64,000 nucleotides of DNA from CBDFKK01 sp965248815 (lineage in GTDB: Bacteria > Pseudomonadota > Alphaproteobacteria > SMXP01): the NCBI GenBank assembly GCA_965248815.1, contig CBDFKK010000008.1:2046001-2110000 (forward strand), written 5' to 3'. Made by a program: the position numbers and the translations under genes. How positions within the stretch are numbered: position 1 is the stretch's first letter; each line of letters starts with the position of its first letter. This document shows, one piece after another, positions 16,869 through 26,746 of the stretch. The notes below the pieces were generated by a model that saw only the letters and a program-made list of their open reading frames with translations, had not been told where the DNA came from and searched no databases.

Positions 16869-17993
16869 ATGAAAACAACAATTGAACGCGCCACATTCCT
16901 CAAAGCCTTGAATCATGTCCAGAGCGTCGTCGAGCGGCGCAATACGATACCCATCCTTGCAAATACGTTGATGAAAGCGTCAAACGGCCGTTTGAGCCTG
17001 ACATCAACGGACTTGGACATCGAAATCGTCGACGCCGTCGAAGCCAGTGTTAGCCAAGAGGGCGCGACAACGGTTCCCGCTCACACACTTTATGAAATTG
17101 TCCGCAAGTTGCCGGATGGAGCTCAGATCCAACTGGCGCTGGGCTCCGACGACGGCAGGCTTGAATTGACGGCCGGCCGCTCTCAATTCTGGCTGCCCTG
17201 CCTTCCGGCGGAAGATTTTCCGGTCATGGCCGGCGGTGATTTGGATCACCAATTCGCCATTTCGGCTGCCGATTTGATCCGTCTGATCGATCAAACGAAG
17301 TTCGCCATTTCGACGGAGGAGACCCGCTATTATCTCAACGGCATTCACATGCATGCTCGAGCGTCCGGCGACACGCCCGCTTTGCGCACGGTCGCAACCG
17401 ACGGACACCGGCTCGCCCGCGTCGAGTGTCCTCTGCCTGAAGGTGCCGAAGAAATGCCCGGCATTATCGTGCCGCGAAAAACAGTGACGGAAATTCGGCG
17501 GCTGATCGACGATGTAGAAGAGCCTATTGGGGTCAATGTTTCGGACGCCAAAATCCGCTTTACGTTTGGCGAGACTGTGCTGACCTCGAAGCTGATTGAC
17601 GGCACATTCCCCGACTATGCGCGGGTCATTCCGGACAACAACGACAAAGTGCTGCACGTCGAGGGGCGAGATTTTGCCCAAGCCGTCGATCGGGTCGCAA
17701 CGATCTCGACGGAGAAATCTCGAGCTATAAAATTGATGCTTGATGACGGCCGTGTCGTATTGACCGTCAGCAATCCTGAGAGCGGCAGCGCCTCGGAAGA
17801 ACTTTCGGCCGATTACACGTCTGATTCGATCGAGATCGGATTCAATTCACGCTATTTGCTCGACGTCATGGGCCAGATCGACAGCGGCACGGCGAAATTT
17901 ACGTTCGCCGATTCGGGATCGCCGACCGTGATTAGCGACTCCGATGACAAAGACTTGAGCGCTCTCTTCGTGCTGATGCCGATGAGAGTATGA
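16869..17993 (+). CDS. dnaN: DnaN, DNA polymerase III sliding clamp (beta)
   Basis: 374 residues, the usual clamp length. The start MKTTIERATFLKALNHVQSV matches the family N-terminus. Clamp-typical blocks follow: RRNTIPILANTLMKA, YYLNGIHMH, ATDGHRLA, and the C-terminal ALFVLMPMRV. It tethers replicative and repair polymerases to DNA as a dimeric ring. Translation from upstream codons in the same frame is unlikely. Confidence 0.96.
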   Translation: MKTTIERATFLKALNHVQSVVERRNTIPILANTLMKASNGRLSLTSTDLDIEIVDAVEASVSQEGATTVPAHTLYEIVRKLPDGAQIQLALGSDDGRLELTAGRSQFWLPCLPAEDFPVMAGGDLDHQFAISAADLIRLIDQTKFAISTEETRYYLNGIHMHARASGDTPALRTVATDGHRLARVECPLPEGAEEMPGIIVPRKTVTEIRRLIDDVEEPIGVNVSDAKIRFTFGETVLTSKLIDGTFPDYARVIPDNNDKVLHVEGRDFAQAVDRVATISTEKSRAIKLMLDDGRVVLTVSNPESGSASEELSADYTSDSIEIGFNSRYLLDVMGQIDSGTAKFTFADSGSPTVISDSDDKDLSALFVLMPMRV

Positions 17994-18042
17994 AGCCGTG
18001 AGCCCGGCGAGCCGCGAGGGGGTCGTCGAGGGGATGATGTGA

Positions 18043-19257
18043 ATGCAGGTAAACAGTCAAGACAGAGCTGCGGACGCCGCTTTTCTAGAAGGCCGCCGCG
18101 CCAATACGGCCGTACTTGAGCTCAGTCTTACGGCTTTTCGCTCCTATCTCTCTCTCAAGCTTGAGACCGATGAGAGGCCTGTCATCTTGACGGGCCCTAA
18201 CGGCGCGGGAAAGACGAATTTGTTAGAGGCCTTGTCACTCCTAACTCCAGGACGGGGTTTGCGGCGCGCCGAACTCAAAGAGATGATTCATACGACGTCG
18301 TCGGCAGTTGATGGTGCACCTGATGCGCAGTTTTGGGCGGTCTCTGCGCTCGTGGCCAATGATCAAGCAAAAACGCGCATTGGCACCGGTGTTGAGCAGT
18401 CGCCGCGCGGAGGCCATCGCCGTGTTGTGCGGATCGACGGCGATCGCGCTGAGGGGCCGTTCGTTTTGGGTCACTTTGTGCGCGCGGTCTGGCTGACGCC
18501 GGCAATGGATCGCTTATTTGCAGAGGGCGCGGGCGTTCGACGCCGCTTTCTCGATCGCCTGGTTCTGGGGCATGATCCGGAACATGCACGGCGCGTCAGC
18601 GCATTCGAGAAAGCCATGCGCGAGCGCCAGCGCTTGCTTGCTGACGGCGTTTCGGATGATGCGTGGTTGAGCGCCCTCGAATCCACCATGGGCGAAAAGG
18701 GCATCGCCATTGCTGCGGCGCGCGCGCATCTGGTGTCTGAACTTAGTCGCGCGCTGTTGGAGGGCGTATCGCCCGCGTTCCCGGCGGCGCGGCTCGAACT
18801 CGACGGAACGCTCGAGGATACAGTGGCCAAAGGGGCTGCAATCGATGCCGAAGATGATTATATAAATCTTCTGGCGCAGATGCGCCGGCGTGACGCCGAA
18901 GCCGGGCGCGCACTCGATGGTCCTCATCGCAGCGACTTGGCCGTATGGCATGAAGCGGACGATAAGCCTGCGCACACCTGTTCGACGGGCGAGCAAAAGG
19001 CACTACTGATTGGTATTGTATTGGCGGCGGTGCGTCTGCTGTGTGCTCAGGACGTTCATGTTCCACCTATTCTCTTGCTGGACGAAGTGGCCGCACACCT
19101 TGATGAGAGGCGGCGCCAGGCGCTGTTTGACGAAATTGACGGCCTTGGCTGTCAGGCGTGGATGACAGGTACCGATTACACGTTGTTTGCGCCGTTCGGC
19201 GACCGTGCGCAGCACTTGAATGTTGATGATGGAAAAATTCAATTACTTGGAGCTTAG
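18043..19257 (+). CDS. recF: RecF, recombination mediator ATPase
   Basis: 404 residues. The SMC-like ABC ATPase has Walker A in ILTGPNGAGKTNLLEALSLL, a signature-type STGEQKALLIGIVLA, and Walker B PPILLLDEVAAHLDERRR. With RecO and RecR it loads RecA at single-strand gaps. The start is just after dnaN with a 49-base gap; gyrB follows 14 bases after the stop, so recF-gyrB are very likely co-transcribed. Confidence 0.95.
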   Translation: MQVNSQDRAADAAFLEGRRANTAVLELSLTAFRSYLSLKLETDERPVILTGPNGAGKTNLLEALSLLTPGRGLRRAELKEMIHTTSSAVDGAPDAQFWAVSALVANDQAKTRIGTGVEQSPRGGHRRVVRIDGDRAEGPFVLGHFVRAVWLTPAMDRLFAEGAGVRRRFLDRLVLGHDPEHARRVSAFEKAMRERQRLLADGVSDDAWLSALESTMGEKGIAIAAARAHLVSELSRALLEGVSPAFPAARLELDGTLEDTVAKGAAIDAEDDYINLLAQMRRRDAEAGRALDGPHRSDLAVWHEADDKPAHTCSTGEQKALLIGIVLAAVRLLCAQDVHVPPILLLDEVAAHLDERRRQALFDEIDGLGCQAWMTGTDYTLFAPFGDRAQHLNVDDGKIQLLGA

Positions 19258-19271
19258 AGACGTGAGACTTT

Positions 19272-21725
19272 ATGGCTAAAGCATCGGCAGTGGCAAAAAA
19301 GAAAGCGGCTAGAGATCAAGCGACGAGCGATTATGGCGCCGACTCGATCAAGGTCCTCAAGGGTCTTGAGGCTGTTCGAAAACGTCCGGGCATGTATATC
19401 GGTGACACCGAGGACGGATCCGGCCTGCATCACATGGTTTATGAGGTCGTCGACAATGCGATCGACGAAACACTCGCCGGCTATTGCGATCTGATCGAGA
19501 TCACGCTGCGCGCGGACGGCTCGGTGTTGATCTCAGACAATGGTCGCGGCATCCCCACGCAAATTCACGAACAAGAAGGGGTGTCGGCGGCCGAGGTCAT
19601 CATGACACAGCTCCATGCAGGCGGAAAGTTCGACCAAAATTCCTACAAAGTTTCCGGCGGGCTGCACGGCGTCGGCGTGTCTGTCGTCAACGCCCTGTCC
19701 GAATGGCTTGAGCTCTATATCTATCGGGAAGGCAAGGAACATTTTCTTCGCTTCAAATACGGTGAACCGGAAGAACCGCTGAAAGCAATTGGCGACGCCG
19801 AAGGACAAACAGGGACCAAGATCATTTTCTTGCCGTCCGACAAGACATTTTCCGCGATAGATTTCGACTACGACACGCTTGAGCATCGCTTGCGCGAATT
19901 GGCGTTTTTGAATTCGGGCGTTTCGATCAAATTGACTGACGAACGCCACGTGGATTCAAAATCGGTCGATCTTCACTATGAAGGTGGCCTGGTTGAATTC
20001 GTTCGCTATCTCGACCGGACAAAATCACCGCTGATTGAGCGTCCCATCGCGATCAAAACGGATCGAGACGGCATCACCGTGGAAGCTGCCCTGTGGTGGA
20101 ACGACGGCTATCATGAGAACGTCCTTTGCTTTACCAACAACATTCCTCAGCGCGACGGCGGCACGCACCTGGCGGGCTTGCGCGCGGCCTTGACGCGAAC
20201 CGTCAATGGCTACGCAAACAATTCCGGTCTTGCCAAAAAGGAAAAGTTGACACTTACGGGCGATGACTCCCGCGAAGGCTTAACCTGCGTTTTGTCGGTC
20301 AAAGTGCCCGATCCTAAGTTTTCCGCTCAAACCAAAGACAAGCTCGTGTCGTCGGAAGTGCGGCCTGTGGTCGAAGGCGCTGTGAGCGATCTTTTGGGGC
20401 AATGGTTTGAAGAGCATCCCGCTGAGGCCCGATCGATCGTGGCCAAGGTGGTAGAAGCCGCCGCGGCGCGCGAGGCTGCGCGCAAGGCGCGGGAGCTAAC
20501 GCGGCGCAAGGGCGCGTTCGATGTTGCTAACTTGCCCGGCAAATTGGCCGATTGTCAGGAACGCGACCCCGCCAAGTCAGAGCTCTTTATTGTCGAGGGC
20601 GATTCTGCCGGTGGTTCGGCCAAGCAAGCGCGCGATCGTAAAAATCAGGCAATCTTGCCCTTGCGCGGTAAAATCTTGAATGTTGAACGGGCGCGCTTTG
20701 ACAAAATGTTATCGTCCAATGAAATCGGCACGTTGATTACGGCACTGGGCACCGGCATTGGGCGCGACGATTTCGACATTACTAAATTGCGCTATCACAA
20801 GATTATCATCATGACGGACGCCGATGTCGACGGCTCCCACATCCGAACCCTCCTGCTGACGTTTTTCTATCGTCAGATGCCGGAGCTCATCGAGGGCGGC
20901 TATCTTTACATCGCGCAGCCGCCGCTTTTCAAAGTCACCAAAGGGCGCTCCGAGCAATATTTGAAAGATCAGGGGGCGCTTGACAACTTTCTGATTACCG
21001 AAGGCATGGAAGGTGCCGTCTTGACGCTTCACACCGGCGATCAGCGCGCTGGCGTGGATTTGCGTGAGATTATCAATCGTGCGCAAGTTGTGAAGGCGTT
21101 GCTCGATGCCTTGCCGCAAAAATATCCGCGCTTCGTAGTTGAGCAAGCGGCGATTGCCGGCGCGCTCAACCCTGATGTATTAGGCGATCCGGAAAAAGCG
21201 ACGGGCGCGGCGGCTTATATTGCGCGGCGCCTCGATTTGCTGTCGCCGGATACCGAGCGCGGTTGGACGGGAGAGCCGACGGCCGACGGCGGCATCGCGT
21301 TTGCGCGCGAGTTGCGCGGCGTCAAAGAGGTGCGTGTGATCGACGCGCCGCTCATTGCCAGCTCCGAAGCGCGCCGCCTCGACCGCTGGGCTGCCGAGTT
21401 GCAGGAGGTTTACATCAAGGCGGCCAAGCTCCGGCTCAAAGAAGATGAAGTCGAGATCCGCGCGCCAACGCAATTGCTCGATGCTATCTTGAAGGCGGGC
21501 AACAAGGGATTGTCTTTCCAGCGCTACAAAGGTTTGGGCGAGATGAATCCCGATCAGCTGTGGGAAACGACTCTTGATGAGGACCAGCGCTCATTGCTGC
21601 AGGTCAAGATTAATGAACTCGATCAGGCCGATGACATGTTCGCCAAGTTAATGGGTGACGTCGTGGAACCGCGCCGCGAATTCATTCAAGCCAACGCCCT
21701 CAACGTGGTCAACCTCGACGTTTGA
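19272..21725 (+). CDS. gyrB: GyrB, DNA gyrase subunit B
   Basis: 817 residues. The GHKL ATPase has EVVDNAIDE, ISDNGRGIP and the lid GGLHGVGVSVVNALS. The TOPRIM domain has IVEGDSAGGSAKQARDR and the acidic IMTDADVDGSHI. The C-terminal QRYKGLGEMNPDQLWETT is present. It supplies ATP-driven negative supercoiling with GyrA. EGDSAGGSAKQARDR and QLWETT favour gyrase B over ParE. Confidence 0.96.
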   Translation: MAKASAVAKKKAARDQATSDYGADSIKVLKGLEAVRKRPGMYIGDTEDGSGLHHMVYEVVDNAIDETLAGYCDLIEITLRADGSVLISDNGRGIPTQIHEQEGVSAAEVIMTQLHAGGKFDQNSYKVSGGLHGVGVSVVNALSEWLELYIYREGKEHFLRFKYGEPEEPLKAIGDAEGQTGTKIIFLPSDKTFSAIDFDYDTLEHRLRELAFLNSGVSIKLTDERHVDSKSVDLHYEGGLVEFVRYLDRTKSPLIERPIAIKTDRDGITVEAALWWNDGYHENVLCFTNNIPQRDGGTHLAGLRAALTRTVNGYANNSGLAKKEKLTLTGDDSREGLTCVLSVKVPDPKFSAQTKDKLVSSEVRPVVEGAVSDLLGQWFEEHPAEARSIVAKVVEAAAAREAARKARELTRRKGAFDVANLPGKLADCQERDPAKSELFIVEGDSAGGSAKQARDRKNQAILPLRGKILNVERARFDKMLSSNEIGTLITALGTGIGRDDFDITKLRYHKIIIMTDADVDGSHIRTLLLTFFYRQMPELIEGGYLYIAQPPLFKVTKGRSEQYLKDQGALDNFLITEGMEGAVLTLHTGDQRAGVDLREIINRAQVVKALLDALPQKYPRFVVEQAAIAGALNPDVLGDPEKATGAAAYIARRLDLLSPDTERGWTGEPTADGGIAFARELRGVKEVRVIDAPLIASSEARRLDRWAAELQEVYIKAAKLRLKEDEVEIRAPTQLLDAILKAGNKGLSFQRYKGLGEMNPDQLWETTLDEDQRSLLQVKINELDQADDMFAKLMGDVVEPRREFIQANALNVVNLDV

Positions 21726-21750
21726 TTTAGAGACACTGACACCAACTCTG

Positions 21751-21949
21751 CGTCATTCCGGACACAACTTTCCTCCGAAGCTTTGCTTCGGTTAGGAAAG
21801 TTCGTGATCCGGAATCCATGGGCGTCTCGCTTCGCTAAAGGGGCACTATTCTTGTCCCGGCCTTGTATCGACTCAGATGGATTCCGGATCGTAAGGCTCG
21901 CTTACCAATACCCTTCGGGTTTTGGGCTTGCCTAACGTCCGGAATGACG
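21751..21949. repeat. Dispersed inverted-repeat element, family A, copy 1
   Basis: The element is bounded by perfect 13-bp inverted ends, CGTCATTCCGGAC and GTCCGGAATGACG. A second nested pair, GATCCGGAATCCATG and its complement-like GATGGATTCCGGATCG, lies inside. It also holds a small hairpin (CCGAAGCTTTGCTTCGG). The same words recur at 56691-56867. Such short non-coding elements are common between genes in alphaproteobacteria; no ORF is carried. Confidence 0.75.
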
Positions 21950-22061
21950 CCGCAAATGTGCCGTCAGCTCCTTCCAACATGGTTCACAGATCGTTAACAG
22001 GCCGCCGCCTATAACTAAAAAGAGGCAGAAATCCGGCACTTCCGCCGGAAGTGAGGCGTCA

Positions 22062-24128
22062 ATGGCGGCGGCACGCAAACGCTCTCCTTCAACTAAGCGA
22101 ACCATTCACAGGCGTCGACGCCCGGCGCGGCGGCGCAAATCGGCTCTTCGGAAAGCCTTGTCGAAATGGTGGCGGGCCAACGTCGGAAACCGGTTTCGCA
22201 AACGCCGCCGGCGCCGACGGCGTCAGCCGCCGCTGCTGCGCGCCGCCTATCGTGTGTTGTCGCTCTTCGTTTGGTTCACCGTAGCCCTTGCAGGCGCCGC
22301 GGCGTACTACGCCGTCGACTTGCCCGACACGTCGAACATGTGGAGCGTGACGGCGCAACCCGCGATCAGCATTCTCGATCGGACGGGCGCGCAAGTGGCA
22401 ACGCGCGGCGCCTCGTTCGGCGAGCCGGTAGGGCTGGCGCAAATGCCGCCTCACGTGCCCCAAGCAGTGATCGCGACCGAGGATCGCCGCTTTTATCATC
22501 ACATCGGCATCGATCCCTTGGGCCTCATTCGCGCCTCGCTTGCCAATTGGGAGGAAGGACGCATCGTGCAAGGCGGCAGCACGATCACGCAGCAGCTGGC
22601 TAAGAATCTGTTTCTGACGAACGAGCGCACGTTCAAGCGCAAAATCCAAGAGGTCATGCTGGCGCTTTGGCTGGAGCAACGTTTTACAAAAGATCAAATC
22701 CTGACGCTCTATCTCAATCGCGTTTATTTAGGGGCTGGCACGTATGGCATCGAGGCGGCCTCTCAACGTTACTTTGCCAAGGGCGCGTCCGGGCTTTCGT
22801 TAACAGAAGCCGCGGTGCTCGCCGGTCTCCTCAAGGCGCCGTCGCGCTACGCGCCGACTAACGATCCGGCGCGCGCCCGGGCCCGCGCGGACATTGTGCT
22901 CGCCGCCATGGTCGATGCGGGCTTTATTACTGAGAACGAGCGGGCAACGGCCAATGCAACATCGCCGGTCTTCGAAGCCACCGCACCCAATGAAGGCATT
23001 CAATACTTTGCAGACTGGGTGGTTGACGAGTTGCCGTCCTATGTCGGTACGCTCAATCAATATTATGTCGTGCGCACAACGCTCGATGCGCGGATGCAGG
23101 ACCTGGCGACCGGGGCGATTGCGCGTGCGATCGATGGCGAAGGTGCGGAACTCAAGTTTAGTGAGGCCGCATTGGTTGCGCTGGACACGGACGGCGGCGT
23201 GCGTGCGCTGGTCGGCGGGCGTTCTCACACGCGCAGTCAATTCAATCGGGCGGTTCAAGCCAAACGTCAACCGGGCTCGTCGTTTAAACCGTTTGTCTAT
23301 TTGGCGGCTTTGGAAGCGGGATTGACGCCGGACAGTATTGTCGAAGACGCACCGATTAGAATTGGCAAATGGGCGCCGCAAAATTATGCGGGCAAATATG
23401 AAGGCCGTGTCACCCTCAGCCGCGCGCTGTCCGGCTCGCTCAACACGGCCGCCGTTCGCGTGGCCCAACGCGTGGGGCGCGACAAGATTGTGGAGGCGGC
23501 ACGCCGCATGGGCCTGTCGTCGACGTTAACGTCTGACGCGACCCTGCCGCTCGGCACGTCCGAGGTGACCTTGCTCGACTTAACGCGCGCCTACGTGCCG
23601 TTCGCCAATGGCGGCCGCGCCGTCATCCCCCATGCCATCGTCAGCATTACCACCGGCGGCGGTGAAGTGTTGTACGAACGCGCCGGCAGCGGCTTGGGGC
23701 GCGCGGCGGATCTCAGCCATATTGGTGCCATGAACGACATGCTCACCGAGACCTTGCGCTCGGGCACAGGCCGGCGCGCCAATTTGGGCGCCCGCCCGGC
23801 CGCCGGCAAAACCGGTACCAGCCAAGAAAGCCGCGATGCTTGGTTCATCGGCTATACCGCTGACTTGGTCACCGGCGTTTGGGTCGGCAACGACGACTCG
23901 AGTCCCATGAAGCGCGTGACCGGCGGCACTGTCCCGGCAGGTATTTGGAAAGATTTTATGCAAGTGGCGACCGCGGGCGATGCGGTGAGCCCGCTGCCCC
24001 GCTACGAGGCGCCGCCGCAAGTCGCAACAAACGATACTCCCACCGGCAGCACAGGCGGCAATTCATTCGCGCGGTTCCTCAAGCGCATCTTTTCGGTGTT
24101 GGATCAGGAAGAAGTTGCGGGGAATTAG
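22062..24128 (+). CDS. Class A penicillin-binding protein (PBP1A type)
   Basis: 688 residues. An extremely Arg/Lys-rich cytoplasmic tail of about 60 residues precedes one membrane anchor (LSLFVWFTVALAGAAAYYAV). The GT51 glycosyltransferase has ATEDRRFYHHIGID with the catalytic Glu, and GGSTITQQLAKNLFL. The transpeptidase has SxxK in PGSSFKPFVYL near residue 406, SxN in SGSLNTAAV and KTGT near residue 581. It polymerises and cross-links peptidoglycan in the periplasm. A 7-bp-stem hairpin (CACTTCC-GCC-GGAAGTG) lies just before the ATG. It overlaps the convergent YgjP-like gene by four bases. Confidence 0.92.
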   Translation: MAAARKRSPSTKRTIHRRRRPARRRKSALRKALSKWWRANVGNRFRKRRRRRRRQPPLLRAAYRVLSLFVWFTVALAGAAAYYAVDLPDTSNMWSVTAQPAISILDRTGAQVATRGASFGEPVGLAQMPPHVPQAVIATEDRRFYHHIGIDPLGLIRASLANWEEGRIVQGGSTITQQLAKNLFLTNERTFKRKIQEVMLALWLEQRFTKDQILTLYLNRVYLGAGTYGIEAASQRYFAKGASGLSLTEAAVLAGLLKAPSRYAPTNDPARARARADIVLAAMVDAGFITENERATANATSPVFEATAPNEGIQYFADWVVDELPSYVGTLNQYYVVRTTLDARMQDLATGAIARAIDGEGAELKFSEAALVALDTDGGVRALVGGRSHTRSQFNRAVQAKRQPGSSFKPFVYLAALEAGLTPDSIVEDAPIRIGKWAPQNYAGKYEGRVTLSRALSGSLNTAAVRVAQRVGRDKIVEAARRMGLSSTLTSDATLPLGTSEVTLLDLTRAYVPFANGGRAVIPHAIVSITTGGGEVLYERAGSGLGRAADLSHIGAMNDMLTETLRSGTGRRANLGARPAAGKTGTSQESRDAWFIGYTADLVTGVWVGNDDSSPMKRVTGGTVPAGIWKDFMQVATAGDAVSPLPRYEAPPQVATNDTPTGSTGGNSFARFLKRIFSVLDQEEVAGN

Positions 24129-24865
24129 GACAACGCCCCAAAGCGATGCAGCTCGTGGCCGTTTTGGTCGAGCCAGCGGTCAGCCTCGATGCGCCGCGGG
24201 GTAAGGGTGTCGAGAACTTTCCAGAACTTGGCGCCGTGATTCATATGAATTCGGTGCGCCGTCTCATGAGCTGCCACATAATCCAGCACAAAGGGCGGCG
24301 CCATGATCAGCCGCCAGGAAAACGACAGCGCGCCCGACGTGCCGCACGAGCCCCAACGGCTGGTGGTATCACGCACGCTAATTCGAATGGGAGACAGACC
24401 AAGCGCTGCTTCATGAGTGCGGCAGCGATCGACCAATTCCCGCCTGGCGGTGTGCTTGAGCCAGTCGCGTACCCGGCGCGGCACATGCTCGCCGCGGCCA
24501 GAAACATTGATGTTGAGAATTTCATCCGTCCACAGAGTAGGTTCATCCAGCCAAACACCGCGCCGCGCATGGGGTCGATGCGTGATCATATGTGGTGTCC
24601 AGCGCAAAGGTACGAGCCGGCCGGGTATGAAGGGAACCGGCTCCGGCACGCCCGCAAGCTGCTCGGCAATCCAGTCGGTTTCGCGTAAGGCGAAGGCGAG
24701 CGCGTGTTTAACCGAGCGCTTAGATGGCGCCACCACGATGATACCACCCTTGGCCGCGTCGAGACGCAAAATGAAACGACGGGCGCGCGGGTTCACGCGC
24801 ACAGTGAGCGGCACGGCGCGGCCGTTGACATTAAGATTTTGCCGGGCGAGATGTTTTGCAGGCAC
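24125..24865 (-). CDS. YgjP-like (DUF45/WLM-type) zinc metallopeptidase
   Basis: 246 residues. The zinc motif HExxH is seen as HETAH in YVAAHETAHRIHMNHGAKFWK, with the RWGSCGTSGALSFSWRLIMAP block just before it that characterises the YgjP/SprT-like family. The N-terminal half (VNPRARRFILRLDAAKGGIIVVAP) is a beta-rich segment. The physiological substrate is not known for the family. It is convergent with the PBP gene. Confidence 0.85.
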   Translation of the reverse strand: MPAKHLARQNLNVNGRAVPLTVRVNPRARRFILRLDAAKGGIIVVAPSKRSVKHALAFALRETDWIAEQLAGVPEPVPFIPGRLVPLRWTPHMITHRPHARRGVWLDEPTLWTDEILNINVSGRGEHVPRRVRDWLKHTARRELVDRCRTHEAALGLSPIRISVRDTTSRWGSCGTSGALSFSWRLIMAPPFVLDYVAAHETAHRIHMNHGAKFWKVLDTLTPRRIEADRWLDQNGHELHRFGALS

Positions 24866-24956
24866 AGTGACGCACTAAATGTGTGACGGTTGAGTCGACT
24901 TGATTCGACGACACTATCATGACGTAACGCTCCAACCGTTAACAGATTCGTCAACA

Positions 24957-25080
24957 CCCCCTCACCTGTCCCTCACTTTGTTCGGGACATCCTCTCCCCC
25001 GACTTAGGGGAGAGGAGCAAACTTAGTTACGTGCCTAACTTCCCCTCTCCCCCGTGGGGGAGAGGGTTGGGGTGAGGGGG
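24957..25080. repeat. Dispersed inverted-repeat element, family B, copy 1
   Basis: Ends CCCCCTCACC and GGTGAGGGGG are perfect 10-bp inverted repeats. Inside are GTCCCTCACTTTGTTCGGGAC and CTCTCCCCC..GGGGGAGAG hairpins. Similar units occur at 52837-52956 (inverted) and 59287-59380. It fills the 260-base gap before the phaZ stop. Confidence 0.75.
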
Positions 25081-25125
25081 TTCTATTTATTGAGATAATC
25101 GCTGAGGGATGAACGTTCCAGAGCG

Positions 25126-26406
25126 CTAAGCGGTTTTGCCGTTGCTTTTCTTGCGGGAAGTCGGCCGTGTCGCGAACTTTAAGATAAAGTCGCGGATGCG
25201 CGGTTGGATTTCATTGCGAAAGCGAGTGCCGTTAAACACGCCGTAGTGGCCGACATTGGGTTGCACATAGTCGAGTTGGCGATTGTCCGGGATGTTCACA
25301 CATAGCTCATGGGCCGCTTGCGTTTGCCCGATGCCGGAAATGTCGTCCTTCTCGCCTTCGATGGTCATAAGCGCGGTGGTTTTTATAGTGCCGGGGCGCA
25401 CTTTGCGGCCCCGATGGGTAAACGTGCCCTTGGGCAGGTTGAATTCCTGGAAGACCTCGCGCACGGTTTGCAAATAATATTCTTCCGTCAAATCCATCAC
25501 AGACATGTATTCGTCGTAAAACGAGTGGTGCTTGGTGACGGAGTCGCCGTCGCCTTGAACCAGACTTTCGAAGAACTTCACCTGGGCCTCCAGATGATCT
25601 TCGCGGTTCATGGCAATAAAACTGCCGAGGGCGACAAAGCCCGGATACACCCGGCGCATAACCCCCAGCTGCGGCGGCGGCACGGTCATGATGACATTGT
25701 CGCGAAACCACGACAGCGGGCGCTCGGTCGCGAGCTGATTGGGCACCGTCGGTGATTTACGCGGATCGATGGGGCTGCCCAATATAATCATCGAGGCGGG
25801 CTGGTTGGGATTGCCGTCTTCGGCCATGAGCGAGGCCGCGGCCAATACCGGTGGGCCCGGCTGGCACACCGCCATGACATGCACGTTTGGCCCTAACAAA
25901 TTCAGGGTCTGGATCAACGTGTCGATATAGTCATTGAGATCGAAGCGGCCGGACCAGATCGGCACCATGCGCGTGTCGGTCCAGTCGGTAATGTAAACGT
26001 CGTGTTCGGGCAGCATCGCGGCGACGGTGCCGCGCAACAATGTGGCGTAGTGGCCTGACAAGGGCGCGACGATTAAAAGTTTGGGATCATCGCCGCGTTT
26101 TAGTTTGTGTATGACCGCCGGGTCCCGTTCAAAACGCTTCACTGTGCACCACGTCTCTTGCAGCACGATCTGTTCGGTCACCGGCACTTTTTTGCCGTCG
26201 ATGACGGTTTCGGAAAGGCCAAAGGAGGGTTTGCCGTAGCGCTTGGTTGCCGAGCGAAAGACATCGAGGGCCGCGGCGGTACTCCGCCCCGCCAAAGTGT
26301 AAACCAGCGGATTGAGAGGTCAGCGCAAAGCCGCTTGCCCCGCTTCGGCCGCCGCGTGCAGGGGCGTCATGGCCGCATGGCTCATTTCATAGACGTGATA
26401 AAGCAT
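25126..26406 (-). pseudogene. phaZ: PhaZ, intracellular polyhydroxybutyrate depolymerase, with in-frame TGA
   Basis: The frame from ATG 26406 gives MLYHVYEMSHAAMTPLHAAA, the family N-terminus, then reaches TGA at 26320-26322 after 28 codons. The same frame resumes with PLNPLVYTLAGRSTAA and continues for 390 residues to 25126. The catalytic Cys is in MAVCQPGPPV, Asp in EGEKDDISGIG, His in QPNVGHYGVF. It would degrade stored PHB in granules. Relatives have a serine-like residue at the stop, so TCA-to-TGA is a single change. A TTG at 26295 could restart translation but has no clear ribosome-binding site. Sequencing error, a real null allele and readthrough are all possible. Confidence 0.85.
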
Positions 26407-26451
26407 CTCATTCCAACCCCCAGTTCGGCGTCAATATGGAGGGGGATCTGC

Positions 26452-26460
26452 TGCGCTGCA
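26452..26460. promoter_or_regulatory. Possible PhaR-type operator upstream of phaZ
   Basis: TGCGCTGCA is a TGC-N3-GCA inverted repeat 46 bases before the phaZ ATG. PhaR/PhbF repressors are described as binding TGC/GCA-type palindromes near PHB genes. The word is short, so this is a weak call. Confidence 0.25.
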
Positions 26461-26746
26461 ACATAGCCCTAATTTTGGAGCGGAAAACTACAAAATTCCA
26501 TGGTTGGAACTAAGATTTCAGAATCACTCACTTTTCAGAACACGGTTTCAAAATTTAAGGTGAGGTAGGACGATAAGGATCGGCCAAAGTCGCTAGTCAT
26601 ACCGATTTTAGGCGCTTTGTTTTCGATTGGCTTGCACTTGCGGTCTAGACTGTCGGCGGTTTCAGCGGGGTTGGACCCAAAGCGTGCCGCCCCTACTTAA
26701 GATGGCTGTCCGCCGTATCGGCACCTATTTGCTTGAGAACGCCTCG

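Noticed and set aside
24900..25085. CRISPR-like repeats
   Set aside because: The repeats are inverted ends and hairpins of dispersed elements, not regularly spaced direct repeats with unique spacers.
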